A DNA stretch of 64,000 bases from VRUE01 sp963812335 (GTDB lineage Bacteria; Actinomycetota; Thermoleophilia; Solirubrobacterales; 70-9), in assembly GCA_963812335.1 (NCBI GenBank), contig CAWEUU010000004.1:1-64000 (forward strand), given 5' to 3'. How positions within the stretch are numbered: position 1 is the stretch's first letter; every line of letters starts with the position of its first letter. Under the pieces are notes generated by a model. It had not been told where the DNA came from. It made no database searches and worked only from the letters and a program-made list of their open reading frames with translations. A program made the position numbers and the translations under genes. Positions 10,338 through 18,805 of the stretch are shown in pieces.

Positions 10338-10754
10338 ATGGCGTCCACCGCCGAGCTGATCAAGACCGCGGTCGAGCGCTTCCAGGCGGAAGTGCCGGCG
10401 CTGCAGAATCTGAAACTGGTCTTCGGGCTGGAGCTGAAAGGCAGGGGAGACATCCAGCTCTACCGGGTCGAGCTGCCGGGGCCGCAGATCAGCAAGGACC
10501 TGCCCGCGACGAGCGCGTGCTGGTCGAGATCGACCGCGCGGAGTTCAACGAGCTGGCCGAGAAAGGGCACGCTGAAGAGCTACCGCAAGGCGGTCGAGAC
10601 CGGCCACATCAAGGCCAGCGGCGACTCCAACGTGAAGAAGCTCGTCGCCCAGGTGGTCGAGAAGCAGGAGCAGCGCGCGCGCTTAGAAAAGCCACTGAGC
10701 GCACGGGTAGCATCCCGCGCCGTCCAACCTCCAAGGAGATTCCCACACCGATGA
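10338..10754 (+). CDS. SCP2 sterol-carrier-like small protein, two compensating frameshifts
   Basis: About 138 residues, starting 4 nt after the acyl-CoA dehydrogenase stop and ending in an ATGA overlap with the MaoC gene. The order LVFGLELKGRGDIQLYRVELPG, then (in another frame) VLVEIDRAEFNELAEKG, then LKSYRKAVETGHIKASGD and VKKLVAQVVEK fits the SCP2-like lipid/acyl-binding fold. The central 20 residues are shifted between about 10510 and 10565 and the frame returns afterwards. Tight packing implies one transcript with the two enzymes, so it may bind or present an acyl-CoA intermediate; that is inference. Confidence 0.6.
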   Translation: MASTAELIKTAVERFQAEVPALQNLKLVFGLELKGRGDIQLYRVELPGPQISKDLPATSACWSRSTARSSTSWPRKGTLKSYRKAVETGHIKASGDSNVKKLVAQVVEKQEQRARLEKPLSARVASRAVQPPRRFPHR

Positions 10755-11271
10755 GCGAGCAGACCTACGAGTTGACCACCGACCAGGCCGAGCGCGAGGC
10801 GTCCGGCGCGCACAGCCTACGGCCGCTACCTCGAGGAGTTCGAGGTCGGCGCCGTCTACAAGCACTGGCCGGCGAAGACGGTGACCGAGTCCGACGACCA
10901 CCTCTTCTGCCTGATCACGATGAACCACCACCCGCTGCACCTCAACGACGTCTACGCCGGCCGGCTCGCAGCAGGGCCGCAACGTCGTCGTCGGCCCGCT
11001 CGTCTACTCGCTCGCCCTCGGCATGTCGGTCTCCGACGTCTCCGGCAAGGCGATCGCCAACCTGGCGACCGAAGAGCTCAGCCACCCCAACCCGGTCTTC
11101 CACGGCGACACGCTCTTCTGCGAGACCGAGGTGCTCGACGTCAAGCCCTCGAAATCGAAGCCCGACCGCGGCGTCGTCAAGGTCCACACCCGCGTGCTCA
11201 ACCAGGACGGCGTCCTGGTTGCCGAGTTCAAGCGATTGGTGCTGGTGCCGCGCAAGAACCCGGGCGAGTGA
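10751..11271 (+). CDS. MaoC-family hydratase, candidate mesaconyl-CoA hydratase, frameshifted
   Basis: Hot-dog fold enoyl-CoA hydratase of about 172 residues. Pieces in collinear order: YLEEFEVGAVYKHWPAKTVTE, DDHLFCLITMNHHPLHLNDVYA (the Asp...His hydratase motif region), then GRNVVVGPLVYSLALGMSVSDVSG, HPNPVFHGDTLFCETEVLDV and LVAEFKRLVLVPRKNPGE. Two one-base insertions shift the frame near 10818 and 10970. The start ATG overlaps the preceding stop. Beside a methylsuccinyl-CoA-dehydrogenase-like gene and malyl-CoA lyase, the likely reaction is mesaconyl-CoA to beta-methylmalyl-CoA. Confidence 0.85.
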
Positions 11272-11310
11272 GCCGGTTGGGCGCTTACCGTAGGGTTCGC
11301 CGCTCACCGC

Positions 11311-12178
11311 ATGCCAGTCGAGTTGAGTCCGATCACAGAAGGCGATCTACGGCGCGTCGCTGAGTTTCTCAGCGCGACCTTTCCCCATGAGCCGCAACAG
11401 TCCGCTGAGAATTGGGAAACGGCGCTGCGCCCACCCTGGCCGGGTGATCAGCCCAACTTCGGCTTTATGGCTGAAGATGCCGGTGAGGTGGTCGGCGCGT
11501 ACGTCGCCCACTACTCCGAGCAGGATCTCGGCGGTGGCGATCGCGAGCGATTCTGCAATCTTGGCGTTTGGCAGGTTCTGCCTGACCATCGGATGCACAG
11601 CATCCGCCTACTAATGGCGGTTCTCGACCAGCCGGGCTACCAGTTCACCGATCTGACTCCGGCCGAAAACGTGGTCGCGCTCAATCGGCGGCTCGGGTTT
11701 GTCGAGCTCAACACCGAAAGCTTCCTCGCACCTTGTCTGCTCTGGCCGACGCTGCCGGGGCGGGGGACCGTTATCGCCGATCCCGAGCACCTCGGAGGGC
11801 TGTTGCGCGGCGCCGACCTCGTCGCCTACCGCGATCATGCCGGTGTGCCGGGCCTGCGCCACCTGGCGATCGTCGAGGGCGAGGGCCACGTCTTACGTTG
11901 TTCTCCGTCCCGAGCGCCACGGCAGACTGCCGGTTTTGACAGTGCTGTACGCCAGCGATCCAGCTATCCTCAGGCGCCAGCAGGGGCGCTTCGCCCGTCA
12001 CCTGTTCCTCCACGAGCATGTTTTCGGCTGGGTTGCCGAGTGGCGGCTGATCGGCTTTCGGCCAAGCCTCTCCCGTGTCCTGCCGTCCCCACAGATCCGC
12101 ATGTTCCGCAGGGGCAAGCTCGACGCCAATCAGATTGGCTACCTCTACTCGGAGATGGTCTTCGTTGCCGATGAGTAA
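11311..12178 (+). CDS. GNAT-fold N-acyltransferase-like protein, one frameshift
   Basis: About 288 residues. The first 150 look like a GNAT acetyltransferase (ELSPITEGDLRRVAEFLSA, FMAEDAGEVVGAYVAHYSE, a motif-A-like LGVWQVLPDHRMHSIRLLMA). The C-terminal part, in another frame after about 11895, is VLRPERHGRLPVLTVLYASD and ends GYLYSEMVFVADE. A TAGGGT -10 box lies 14 nt upstream of the ATG. Its stop overlaps the start of an acyl-CoA ligase by 8 nt, and a PLP decarboxylase and an acyl carrier protein follow. It probably acylates an amine made by that set; this is inference from operon structure. Confidence 0.6.
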
Positions 12179-13748
12179 AGCCGCCGCGCAGCCGTCCCCG
12201 TCCTACTGCACGACCTGGTCCTGCGTGCCGCAATTGCTCGCGCCGATGCGCCAGCGCTGACGACCAAGAGCGGGACGCTTTCCTATGCCGAGCTCTCCGC
12301 CGCGGTGGAACGCTTTGCTACGGCCCTCACCGCCGCTGGGTTGCGACGGGGGGACCGAGTTGCGATCTACCTGGAGAAGCGGGTTGAGACGGTGGTGGCG
12401 ATGTTCGGGACGGCGGCTGCCGGCGGCGCCTTCGTCCCGGTCAATCCTGTTCTTCGGCCACCACAGGTCGGCCACATACGTCGGTGACTGCGAGGTGCGC
12501 TGGCTGGTCACGTCGGCCACGCGGCTGGGGACCCTGCATGAGGAGTTGGGCTCGCGCCCCTCGGTCGAGCAGGTGATCGTCGCCGACGGTCTGCCCGACG
12601 CGCCGGGCGCTGGCGTTGTTGCCTGGAGTGACTTCGTCGACGGCGTCGAGCCGGCGCCACCAGCGGATGGGATCGACGTTGATATGGCGGCGATCCTCTA
12701 CACCTCGGGTAGCACCGGTCGGCCCAAGGGAGTCGTTCTCTCCCATCGCAACTTGTGGCTGGCGCCGAGAGCGTTGCGGGTACCTCGGCAACGGCCCGGA
12801 ATCGCATCCTCTCCGTCTTGCCGCTCAGCTTCGACGCTGGCTTCAGCCAGCTCAGCACCGGCTTCGCCGCATCGCCGAGGTGGTGCTGACCGAGTTTCTG
12901 CTCCCTCGCGATGTGGTGCGGCTTTGCGCAAGGCACCGGATCACCGGGCTCACCGGTGTGCCGCCGCTTTGGATTCAGCTCGCCGATCTCGAGTGGCCCG
13001 CCGAGGCGACCGCCCACATGCGTTATTTCGCCAGCACAGGTGGCCGCATGCCGAAGTTGACCCTGGAGCGGCTGCGGGCGATCTTCCCCGAGGCGGCACC
13101 CTTCCTCATGTACGGCCTCACCGAGGCATTCCGTTCGACCTATCTCGACCCGGCCGAGGTCGATCGACGACCCGACTCGATCGGCAGGGCAATTCCCAAC
13201 GCGGAGGTATTAGTCGTCCGCGAGGACGGGACGCGCTGCGATCCCGGCGAGCCGGGGGAACTCGTCCACCGTGGCGCGCTCGTCTCGCTCGGCTACTGGA
13301 ACGCACTCGAGGCCACGGCCGAGCGCTTCCGGCCGGTGCCGGGCCGCGCTACTGGAATCTGTGGACCTGAGCTGGCGGTCTGGTCCGGCGACTTGGTGGT
13401 AGAAGACGAGGACGGGTATCTCTCCTTCGTCGGCCGTGGCGACGAGATGATCAAGACCTCGGGGTACCGGGTCAGCCCGAGCGAGATCGAGGAGGCGGTC
13501 TATGAGACCGGGTTGGCTCGTGATGTCGTCGCATTGGTCTCGAGGACGAGCGGTCTGGGCAGCGGATCGCGCTCGCGCTCAGTCCGGGCGAGGCCGACTC
13601 CTCGAAAACGTGGGACCTGCTCGGAGCCCTCCGCGAACGCCTGCCCGCCTACATGTTGCCTAAAACGTTGAGAGTCGTACTGATCTGCCGCGCTCGCCAA
13701 ACGGCAAGTTTGACCGAACCGCAATCCGAGGAGGCGTTGAGCAAATGA
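12171..13748 (+). CDS. acyl-CoA ligase (AMP-forming), like the exosortase-A-associated type, frameshifted
   Basis: Adenylate-forming enzyme, about 525 residues. The start reads through the tail of the acyltransferase gene (ATGAGTAA overlap). Collinear pieces: LSYAELSAAVERFATAL, GDRVAIYLEKRVETVVAMFG, the P-loop AILYTSGSTGRPKGVVLSHRN, MLYGLTEAFRST-type FLMYGLTEAFRSTYLDP, the hinge region DEDGYLSFVGRGDEMIKTSGYRVSPSEIEEA and the catalytic-lysine block LPRSPNGKFDRTAIRGG. At least four frame changes. The arrangement ligase, PLP decarboxylase, acyl carrier protein matches the module known beside exosortase A loci (TIGR03098/TIGR03099 types). It would load an amino or hydroxy acid or acyl group on the carrier protein. 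Confidence 0.82.
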
Positions 13749-14961
13749 TCGATGGGCCCCGCTCCGACTCGCCGTCGAGCGAACAGCCTCGCGGTCGGCG
13801 GTCTGCCGCTTGGGCGCTTGCCGCACAGGTGGGCGGAACGCCATTTTTCGCATATGACCGTGGGTTGCTCGACACCCGGATGGAGGCCCTGCGTGAGGCT
13901 CTGCCGGCCGGCCTCGAGCTCGGATACGCAGTCAAGGCGAACCCGATGCCAGCGGTCGTCCAGCACCTCAGCGGCTTGGTCGATTGGCTCGACGTGGCTT
14001 CGGCGGGCGAGATGGCGGTTGCCCTCGACACGCCGATCGGCGCCGACCGGGTCAGTTTCGCCGGGCCGGGCAAGACCGAGGCCGAGTTGCGCCAGGCGGT
14101 TGCTGCTGGGACGTTGATCGAGCTCGAGTCCGAGTCCGAGGCGAAACGCGTCCTCGCTGCCGGCATGAGTCTCGGCATCCGCCCTCGGGTCGCTGTCCGG
14201 GTAAACCCCGACTTCCGGGTCAAGGGCTCGGGGATGCGGATGGGTGGCGGCCCGCAACAGTTCGGCATCGATGCTGAGGCTGTCCCGGGTTTGCTCATAG
14301 AGCTCGCTGGCGCCGATCTCGACCTGCGGGGGTTCCATGTCTTCGCTGGCTCGCAGAACCTCAGCGCCGAGATCCTCTGCGAGGCGCAGGGCAAGACGGT
14401 GGATCTGGTCCTCGATTTGGCCGAGCAGGCAGTCGAGCCGATCGACTACCTCAATCTCGGTGGCGGCTTCGGCATCCCCTACTTCGATGGTGACCAGCCC
14501 CTCGATCTGGCAGCGATCGGCGAGAGTCTTTCCCCGCCTGCTGGAGGAGCGAATTCGACCGCCTGCCGGAGGCGCATACGGTCGTCGAGCTCGGCCGTTA
14601 CATCGTTGGCGAGGCGGCGTCTACGTCACCCGGGTGGTTGATCGCAAGAGTCACGCGGCAAGACCTTCCTCGTTGTCGACGGTGGGATGCACCATCAACT
14701 CGCCGCCTCCGGCAATTTCGGCCAGGTGATTCGGCGTAACTATCCGATTCGATAGGCAACCGCGCCGGCCGGACGCCTGATGAGACCGCGACCGTCGTCG
14801 GCTGTCTCTGCACGCCACTCGATCTGCTCGCTGATGAGGTTGAGTTGCCGGCGGCACAGGCTGGCGATCTCGTCGTGATCTTCCAGGCTGGCGCCTACGG
14901 ACTCACGGCCAGCCCAACCGCTTTCCTTGGCCACCCGGTGCCAGCCGAGATCCTGGTCTAG
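13745..14961 (+). CDS. PLP-dependent fold-III decarboxylase, like the exosortase-A-associated type, frameshifted
   Basis: Alanine-racemase-fold decarboxylase of the ornithine/diaminopimelate decarboxylase family, about 405 residues. The PLP lysine is in YAVKANPMP near residue 62. Other family signatures are LDVASAGEMAVAL, FAGPGKTEAELRQAV, VRVNPDF, the substrate-side GFHVFAGSQN and the Gly-rich phosphate loop YLNLGGGFGIPYF. Frames change after about 14520; the C-terminal part (VVELGRYIVGEA, then ARVTRQ, then GDLVVIFQAGAYGLTASPTAFLGHPVP-like pieces, stop at 14961) is in other frames. ATG overlaps the ligase stop as ATGA and has a GAGGAGG site 10 nt upstream. The substrate is unknown; carrier-bound substrate is possible because an ACP gene follows. 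Confidence 0.82.
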
Positions 14962-14982
14962 ACCACGCAACGAAAGGACACG

Positions 14983-15255
14983 ATGCAAGCCAACTCCAGG
15001 GTCGATTTGGACAGCGTCAAGGCGGTGCTTGTGGAGACGCTCGGGATTGAGGCTCGCAGCGACTCGATCAACGGCAAGACGCGCCTCTTCGGGGCACTGC
15101 CCGAGCTCGATTCGTTGACCGTGGTCGAACTGATCGTCGTCCTTGAGCAGCGATTCGGCATCGAGGTCGATGCCGAAGACGTCAGCGCCGAGGCCTTCGA
15201 GACGCTCGCTAGTCTGACCGAGTTCGTCGCCGGGCAGGCCGAAGCAGAGGGTTGA
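14983..15255 (+). CDS. acyl carrier protein
   Basis: A 90-residue four-helix carrier protein. The phosphopantetheine attachment serine is in LPELDSLTVVELIVVLEQ near residue 44, and the helix-III region IDV-type DAEDVSAEAFETLASLTEFV follows. The frame is intact. GAAAGGA precedes the ATG. It closes the acyltransferase, ligase, decarboxylase group with 21 nt spacing from the decarboxylase stop, so it is probably the dedicated carrier for that set rather than the fatty-acid-synthesis ACP. Confidence 0.93.
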   Translation: MQANSRVDLDSVKAVLVETLGIEARSDSINGKTRLFGALPELDSLTVVELIVVLEQRFGIEVDAEDVSAEAFETLASLTEFVAGQAEAEG

Positions 15256-15273
15256 CTCCCCGGTCGCGGCGCT

Positions 15274-15849
15274 TCAGTGCGCTTCGTCGGACGCGTGCGC
15301 CGGCGGCCGCGACTCCTCGGCCAGCGAGGTGATCTCGAGCTGGCCGTGGGCGGCGTGTTCGAGCACCTCGGTGGCCTCCTCGGCCGAGCGGGCGTAGAGC
15401 TCGACCAGCATGTGGACGACGATCCGCTCCTCCTCATGCTTGTGGAAGCGCACGTGGGCGAAGAACTCGCGCACGCCGGACTCGCCGAAGGCGCCGTAGG
15501 CGAGCAGCTCGGCCGCTTCCGGCCCGGCGCAGCTCTCGATCCGGTCCTGGTCGACGGTGACTGTGCAGGAGGCGACCCACGGGGTGCCGGCGACCATTCG
15601 CTCCCAGCGGTCCTCGATCGGCACGACGCGGTCGTCCTGGAAGGTCAGGTGCGGCTGGTCGTGCATGCAGTCGAGGCACTGCACGGCGGCTTCCTGCACT
15701 TCGTCGATCCCTTCGGCGGGGATGCCGGTCTCGGGGTCGATCCTGCGGATTGCGTCGTAGTGCAGCTGGATCTCGAGGTTCTGGGACCAGCAGCGGTAGC
15801 AGCGCAGCCAGGCCGAGCGGTCCCCGTTGAGCTCGTTCATTGCCGTCAT
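15274..15849 (-). CDS. conserved hypothetical protein with two Cys pairs
   Basis: About 191 residues, acidic, convergent with the acyl carrier protein gene. Near the N-terminus are CYRC and, about 40 residues later, CLDC, a pattern that could bind a metal; the rest is rich in His and Glu (FHKHEEERIVVHMLVELYARSAEEATEVLEH). A second in-frame ATG at 15840 lies 7 nt after a CACAAT box and may be the real start. No recognised family. Confidence 0.6.
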   Translation of the reverse strand: MTAMNELNGDRSAWLRCYRCWSQNLEIQLHYDAIRRIDPETGIPAEGIDEVQEAAVQCLDCMHDQPHLTFQDDRVVPIEDRWERMVAGTPWVASCTVTVDQDRIESCAGPEAAELLAYGAFGESGVREFFAHVRFHKHEEERIVVHMLVELYARSAEEATEVLEHAAHGQLEITSLAEESRPPAHASDEAH

Positions 15850-15889
15850 TGTGGCGCGCCGAGCGTTTCAGCGTGTCTTTGTGCCCTGA

Positions 15890-15967
15890 TATGCAATCGA
15901 CTGTCGATTTACTATGCAATCGCCCGTCGGGCTAAGTATGCAATCTACCGGACATCTAGTATACAAT
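15890..15967 (+). repeat. four ~23-bp iterons (TATGCAAT) upstream of ATPase gene
   Basis: The octamer TATGCAAT or TATACAAT occurs at 15890, 15913, 15937 and 15960, spaced 23, 24 and 23 nt, about two helical turns. The first two copies are followed by short palindromes (AATCGACTGTCGATT and GCCCGTCGGGC). The stretch is far more AT-rich than its flanks. It directly precedes the AAA/DUF4143 ATPase gene and is probably its operator or promoter array. Confidence 0.75.
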
Positions 15968-15970
15968 TGA

Positions 15971-17248
15971 CACATCCCACAGCCAGCTTCCAATCTCACG
16001 CCCCGTCACCTTCGTCCCCTCCTGCTGGACGCGCTCGGTGAGAGTCGTGCAGTTGCCCTGCTGGGCGCCCGGCAGGTCGGCAAGAGCACGCTCGTCCATG
16101 AGATCGCGCGATCCGCGTATCCGGCCGAGTACATCTCGCTCGACGAGCCCGCCGCCGCCAGGGCGGCGCGATCGGACCCGGCGGAGATGATCGCGAATCT
16201 GCGTGGCCCGGTCGTCATCGACGAGATCCAGCGCGCGCCCGATCTGTTGCTCGCGATCAAGGTCAAGCTCGATTCCGACGACTCTCGCGGCCAGTTCCTC
16301 CTGACCGGGTCGGCCGATCTGCTGACGCTTCCGACGATCGCCGACGCCCTCCCGGGCCGGGTTCAGTACCTGCGGTTGTGGCCGTTCAGCCAGGCGGAGC
16401 TGCGCGGCGTCGACTCGTCCTTCATCGACCTTGTCTTCACGGGGCGGTTTCCGAAGGTGACGGACGCGCCGCCGGGTCGGCGGGCGATCGCGACGACGCT
16501 CCTTGTAGGCGGCTACCCGGAGGCGCAGGGACAATCCCCGCGAGCGCTCAGCCGGTTCTTCGAAAGCTATGTCGAGTCGCTGTTGAGTCGTGACCTGAGC
16601 GACGTCGCGAACGTGCGGGAGCCCTCGAACGTCAGCGACGTGCTGCAGATGGTCGCTGCCCGGTCCGGCGCCATCCTCAACGTCAACGGCATTGCCCGCG
16701 ACTTGGGAATCAGCCGCGTCACGGTCGAGAAGCACGTCGCGATCCTCGAGCGGCTCTTCCTCGTCCGGCGGGTCAGGTCCTGGCACCGGAACCTGGGGGC
16801 GAAGCTGGTCAAGAGCCCGAAGCTGCATGTCGTCGACAGTGGCCTGCTGGCCCATCTCACCGGCGCGGACGAGACCCGCATCGTCGAGGACGGAGCTTTC
16901 GCCGGCGCCATGTTCGAGAGCTTCGTCGCGATGGAGCTCGTGCGGCTCGCGGAGCTTTCCGAGCGGCCACCGTCGATTCATCACTACCGAGATCAGCGGC
17001 AGCGGGAGGTCGACGTCATTCTCGAGCGCCGCAGCGGGGAGATCGTCGGGGTCGAGGTGAAGGCGGGGGCATCGCCCGACGCCGAAGACTTCGCCGGCCT
17101 GCGGTACCTGCGCGACACCCTGGGCGGGCGATTCAAGGCCGGCGTGCTCCTCTACACCGGCTCCCAGACCATCCCCTTCGGTGACCGGCTCGCCGCGGTC
17201 CCGGTGAGCGGGCTATGGCAGGGCGAAAAGGGGTCAGAGAAGCGATAA
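15971..17248 (+). CDS. ATP-binding protein, AAA_14 + DUF4143
   Basis: About 425 residues. Walker A VALLGARQVGKSTLV lies near residue 30, Walker B GPVVIDEIQRAPDLL and sensor FLLTGSADLL follow, a wHTH-like stretch NVNGIARDLGISRVTVEKHVAILERLFLVRR and then the C-terminal DUF4143 nuclease-like domain with VDVILERRSGEIVGVEVKAG. The frame is open from 15971 to the stop but holds no ATG, GTG or TTG before 16187, which lies behind Walker A. The true start is therefore probably displaced by an indel between the iterons and 16010; a TTG at 15967 is in another frame. The genes of this family are common, mobile and of unknown role. Confidence 0.85.
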   Translation, partial: HIPQPASNLTPRHLRPLLLDALGESRAVALLGARQVGKSTLVHEIARSAYPAEYISLDEPAAARAARSDPAEMIANLRGPVVIDEIQRAPDLLLAIKVKLDSDDSRGQFLLTGSADLLTLPTIADALPGRVQYLRLWPFSQAELRGVDSSFIDLVFTGRFPKVTDAPPGRRAIATTLLVGGYPEAQGQSPRALSRFFESYVESLLSRDLSDVANVREPSNVSDVLQMVAARSGAILNVNGIARDLGISRVTVEKHVAILERLFLVRRVRSWHRNLGAKLVKSPKLHVVDSGLLAHLTGADETRIVEDGAFAGAMFESFVAMELVRLAELSERPPSIHHYRDQRQREVDVILERRSGEIVGVEVKAGASPDAEDFAGLRYLRDTLGGRFKAGVLLYTGSQTIPFGDRLAAVPVSGLWQGEKGSEKR

Positions 17249-17252
17249 ATGC

Positions 17253-17274
17253 GGTAAACGAAGCGCCGTTTACC
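17253..17274. terminator. hairpin between convergent ATPase and Fic genes
   Basis: Perfect 8-bp arms GGTAAACG / CGTTTACC around a 6-nt loop, in a 34-nt gap between converging stop codons. Confidence 0.6.
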
Positions 17275-17282
17275 TGAATTGG

Positions 17283-18805
17283 CTATGCGGGCAGCTCGAG
17301 CCGCAGGCCGCGTTCTTCGGCGACCTCGGGCTCGAGGAGGGCGTTGGTCTGCTCGAGCATCCGCTCGGCGGTCGGCAGGTCGCTCCAATCGATCGCCGCC
17401 GCGTAGGCCTGGGCGAAGTCGAGGACGCGGATCAGCGGTCGCGGGTTGCCGTTCCGCGAGAGCGCCCGCAGGCCCTGCAGGTAGTTATCGCGGTAGACGA
17501 TCGGAATCACGATCCGCTGTTCGCCGACCGCGCTCAGCTCCGCGTTCATCAAGACCCGCGCGACGCGGCCGTTGCCGTCGGTGAACGGATGGACCTCGGC
17601 GACGAGGTACATCATGAAGATCGCCTTTGCCAGGCCGGAGGGGAGTGGCTCGCGTAGTAGCGATAGCCCTCGGCTCAGGGTCCCGACGACCAGGTCGGGG
17701 TGGACGAAGGTGGTGCTGCCCGCGCGGTTCGGCTTGAGCTTGAATGACCCGGGGTTGACTGCCGGACGCCGACCCGAGCATTCGCGCAGTGGTGGGAGCG
17801 GAGCAGGTCGAGCAGGTCCTCGGGCCGGCTCGGCACACTGTCTCGCAGGTCGGTGTCATCGACCAGCTCGAAGGTGCCGAGGACGTCATGCGCATCCTCG
17901 AAGCGCCCTTGCGGGAACTGCACCCTCGAAGACGATCTCTTCCGCCTCGTCCAGCTCGAACTCGGTGCCCTCGATCCAGTTCGAGAGGTAGGCCTCGACG
18001 AAGGAGAGCGCGGGGAACGAGCCGGGCCGTTCGGCCGCGGCTCGGAAGCGGTGGGGCCTGCATGAGACTGGACCTGAAGAGAGTCGAACAGCTCCAGCCG
18101 GTCGGGGGTCGAAGCCGAGCCGCTGTCTGGTGGGCGCGCGCCGCGGCGGTCTCGAGCTGGACCGTGCGGGTGCCCAGGATCGCGCCGATCATGTCGTCGA
18201 GGGCTTCCATCGCCGCGCCGGCATCGAGAAGTGGCCCTGCGACCTCCCGGGCCATGTCGCGGAGCTCGTTGAGTGCCTCGGTTCCGCGCACGCGCGGCGA
18301 GCCGGACCAGCTCATCCTCGATCTCGGCTCGCGAGAGGGTTCGCGCGACGCCGGCTCGACTCGCCCGGGATGGGCGCATGTTGTCGAGGAATTTCCGCGC
18401 CGGCCCGGAGAAGTGGAGCCCATCCATGAAGGGCATGTCGCCGGCGATCGGCCCGGGTCCGCTGCGTGGGCGGATGATCAGATCCGGCAGCCGCAACGGG
18501 CTCGCGCCGGCACCCGAGTCGGGCCGATGTCAAGGAAAAGCGAGCCGTCCTCGGCCGGCTTTGCTTCGAAGGCGCTGCGATCGACCACGCACCGCATCCG
18601 GGAAGTAGAGCGCGGCGATCCGCTGCCAGTTGCGCCGCACCACCTGATCAAGCGGGGCCTCGACGTTCCTCGTGTAGAGGCGGGGACCGACTTTGCGGGC
18701 TTGCCCGGCCTTGACCGCAGCGCCCACGGCCCGCGACGTACGCGCATCGCTGAGAAAGACCTCGGGTTGCTCCGACAGCGAGAAAGCGCGCGTAACGGCG
18801 GTCAC
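17283..18805 (-). CDS. Fic family protein with N-terminal winged-helix-like domain, frameshifted
   Basis: The C-terminal part has the Fic active-site motif HPFTDGNGRVAR, followed by VYRDNYLQGLRALSRNGNP. Upstream, collinear but in changing frames, are DMPFMDGLHFSGPARKFLDN, RTLSRAEIEDELVRLA, DDMIGAILGTR and FEDAHDVLGTFELVDD. The first 80 residues (SLSEQPEVFLSDARTSRAVG and KVGPRLYTRN) look like an AbiEi-type winged helix. Fic enzymes usually transfer AMP to a protein hydroxyl. The GTG start overlaps, as GTGA, a possible stop of the upstream mutase frame. At least four indels are needed to join the roughly 505-residue protein, so it could be a true pseudogene. It borders the ATPase behind iterons. 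Confidence 0.7.

Noticed and set aside
12171..14961. Natural fusion of the acyl-CoA ligase with the PLP decarboxylase
   Set aside because: One frame reads through both, but the ligase also reaches a stop overlapping the decarboxylase ATG (ATGA) and a good ribosome binding site precedes that ATG; the read-through is best explained by an indel.
15890..15967. CRISPR array
   Set aside because: Only an octamer is conserved between copies and the period is 23-24 nt; there are no 24-40-nt identical repeats and no cas genes.
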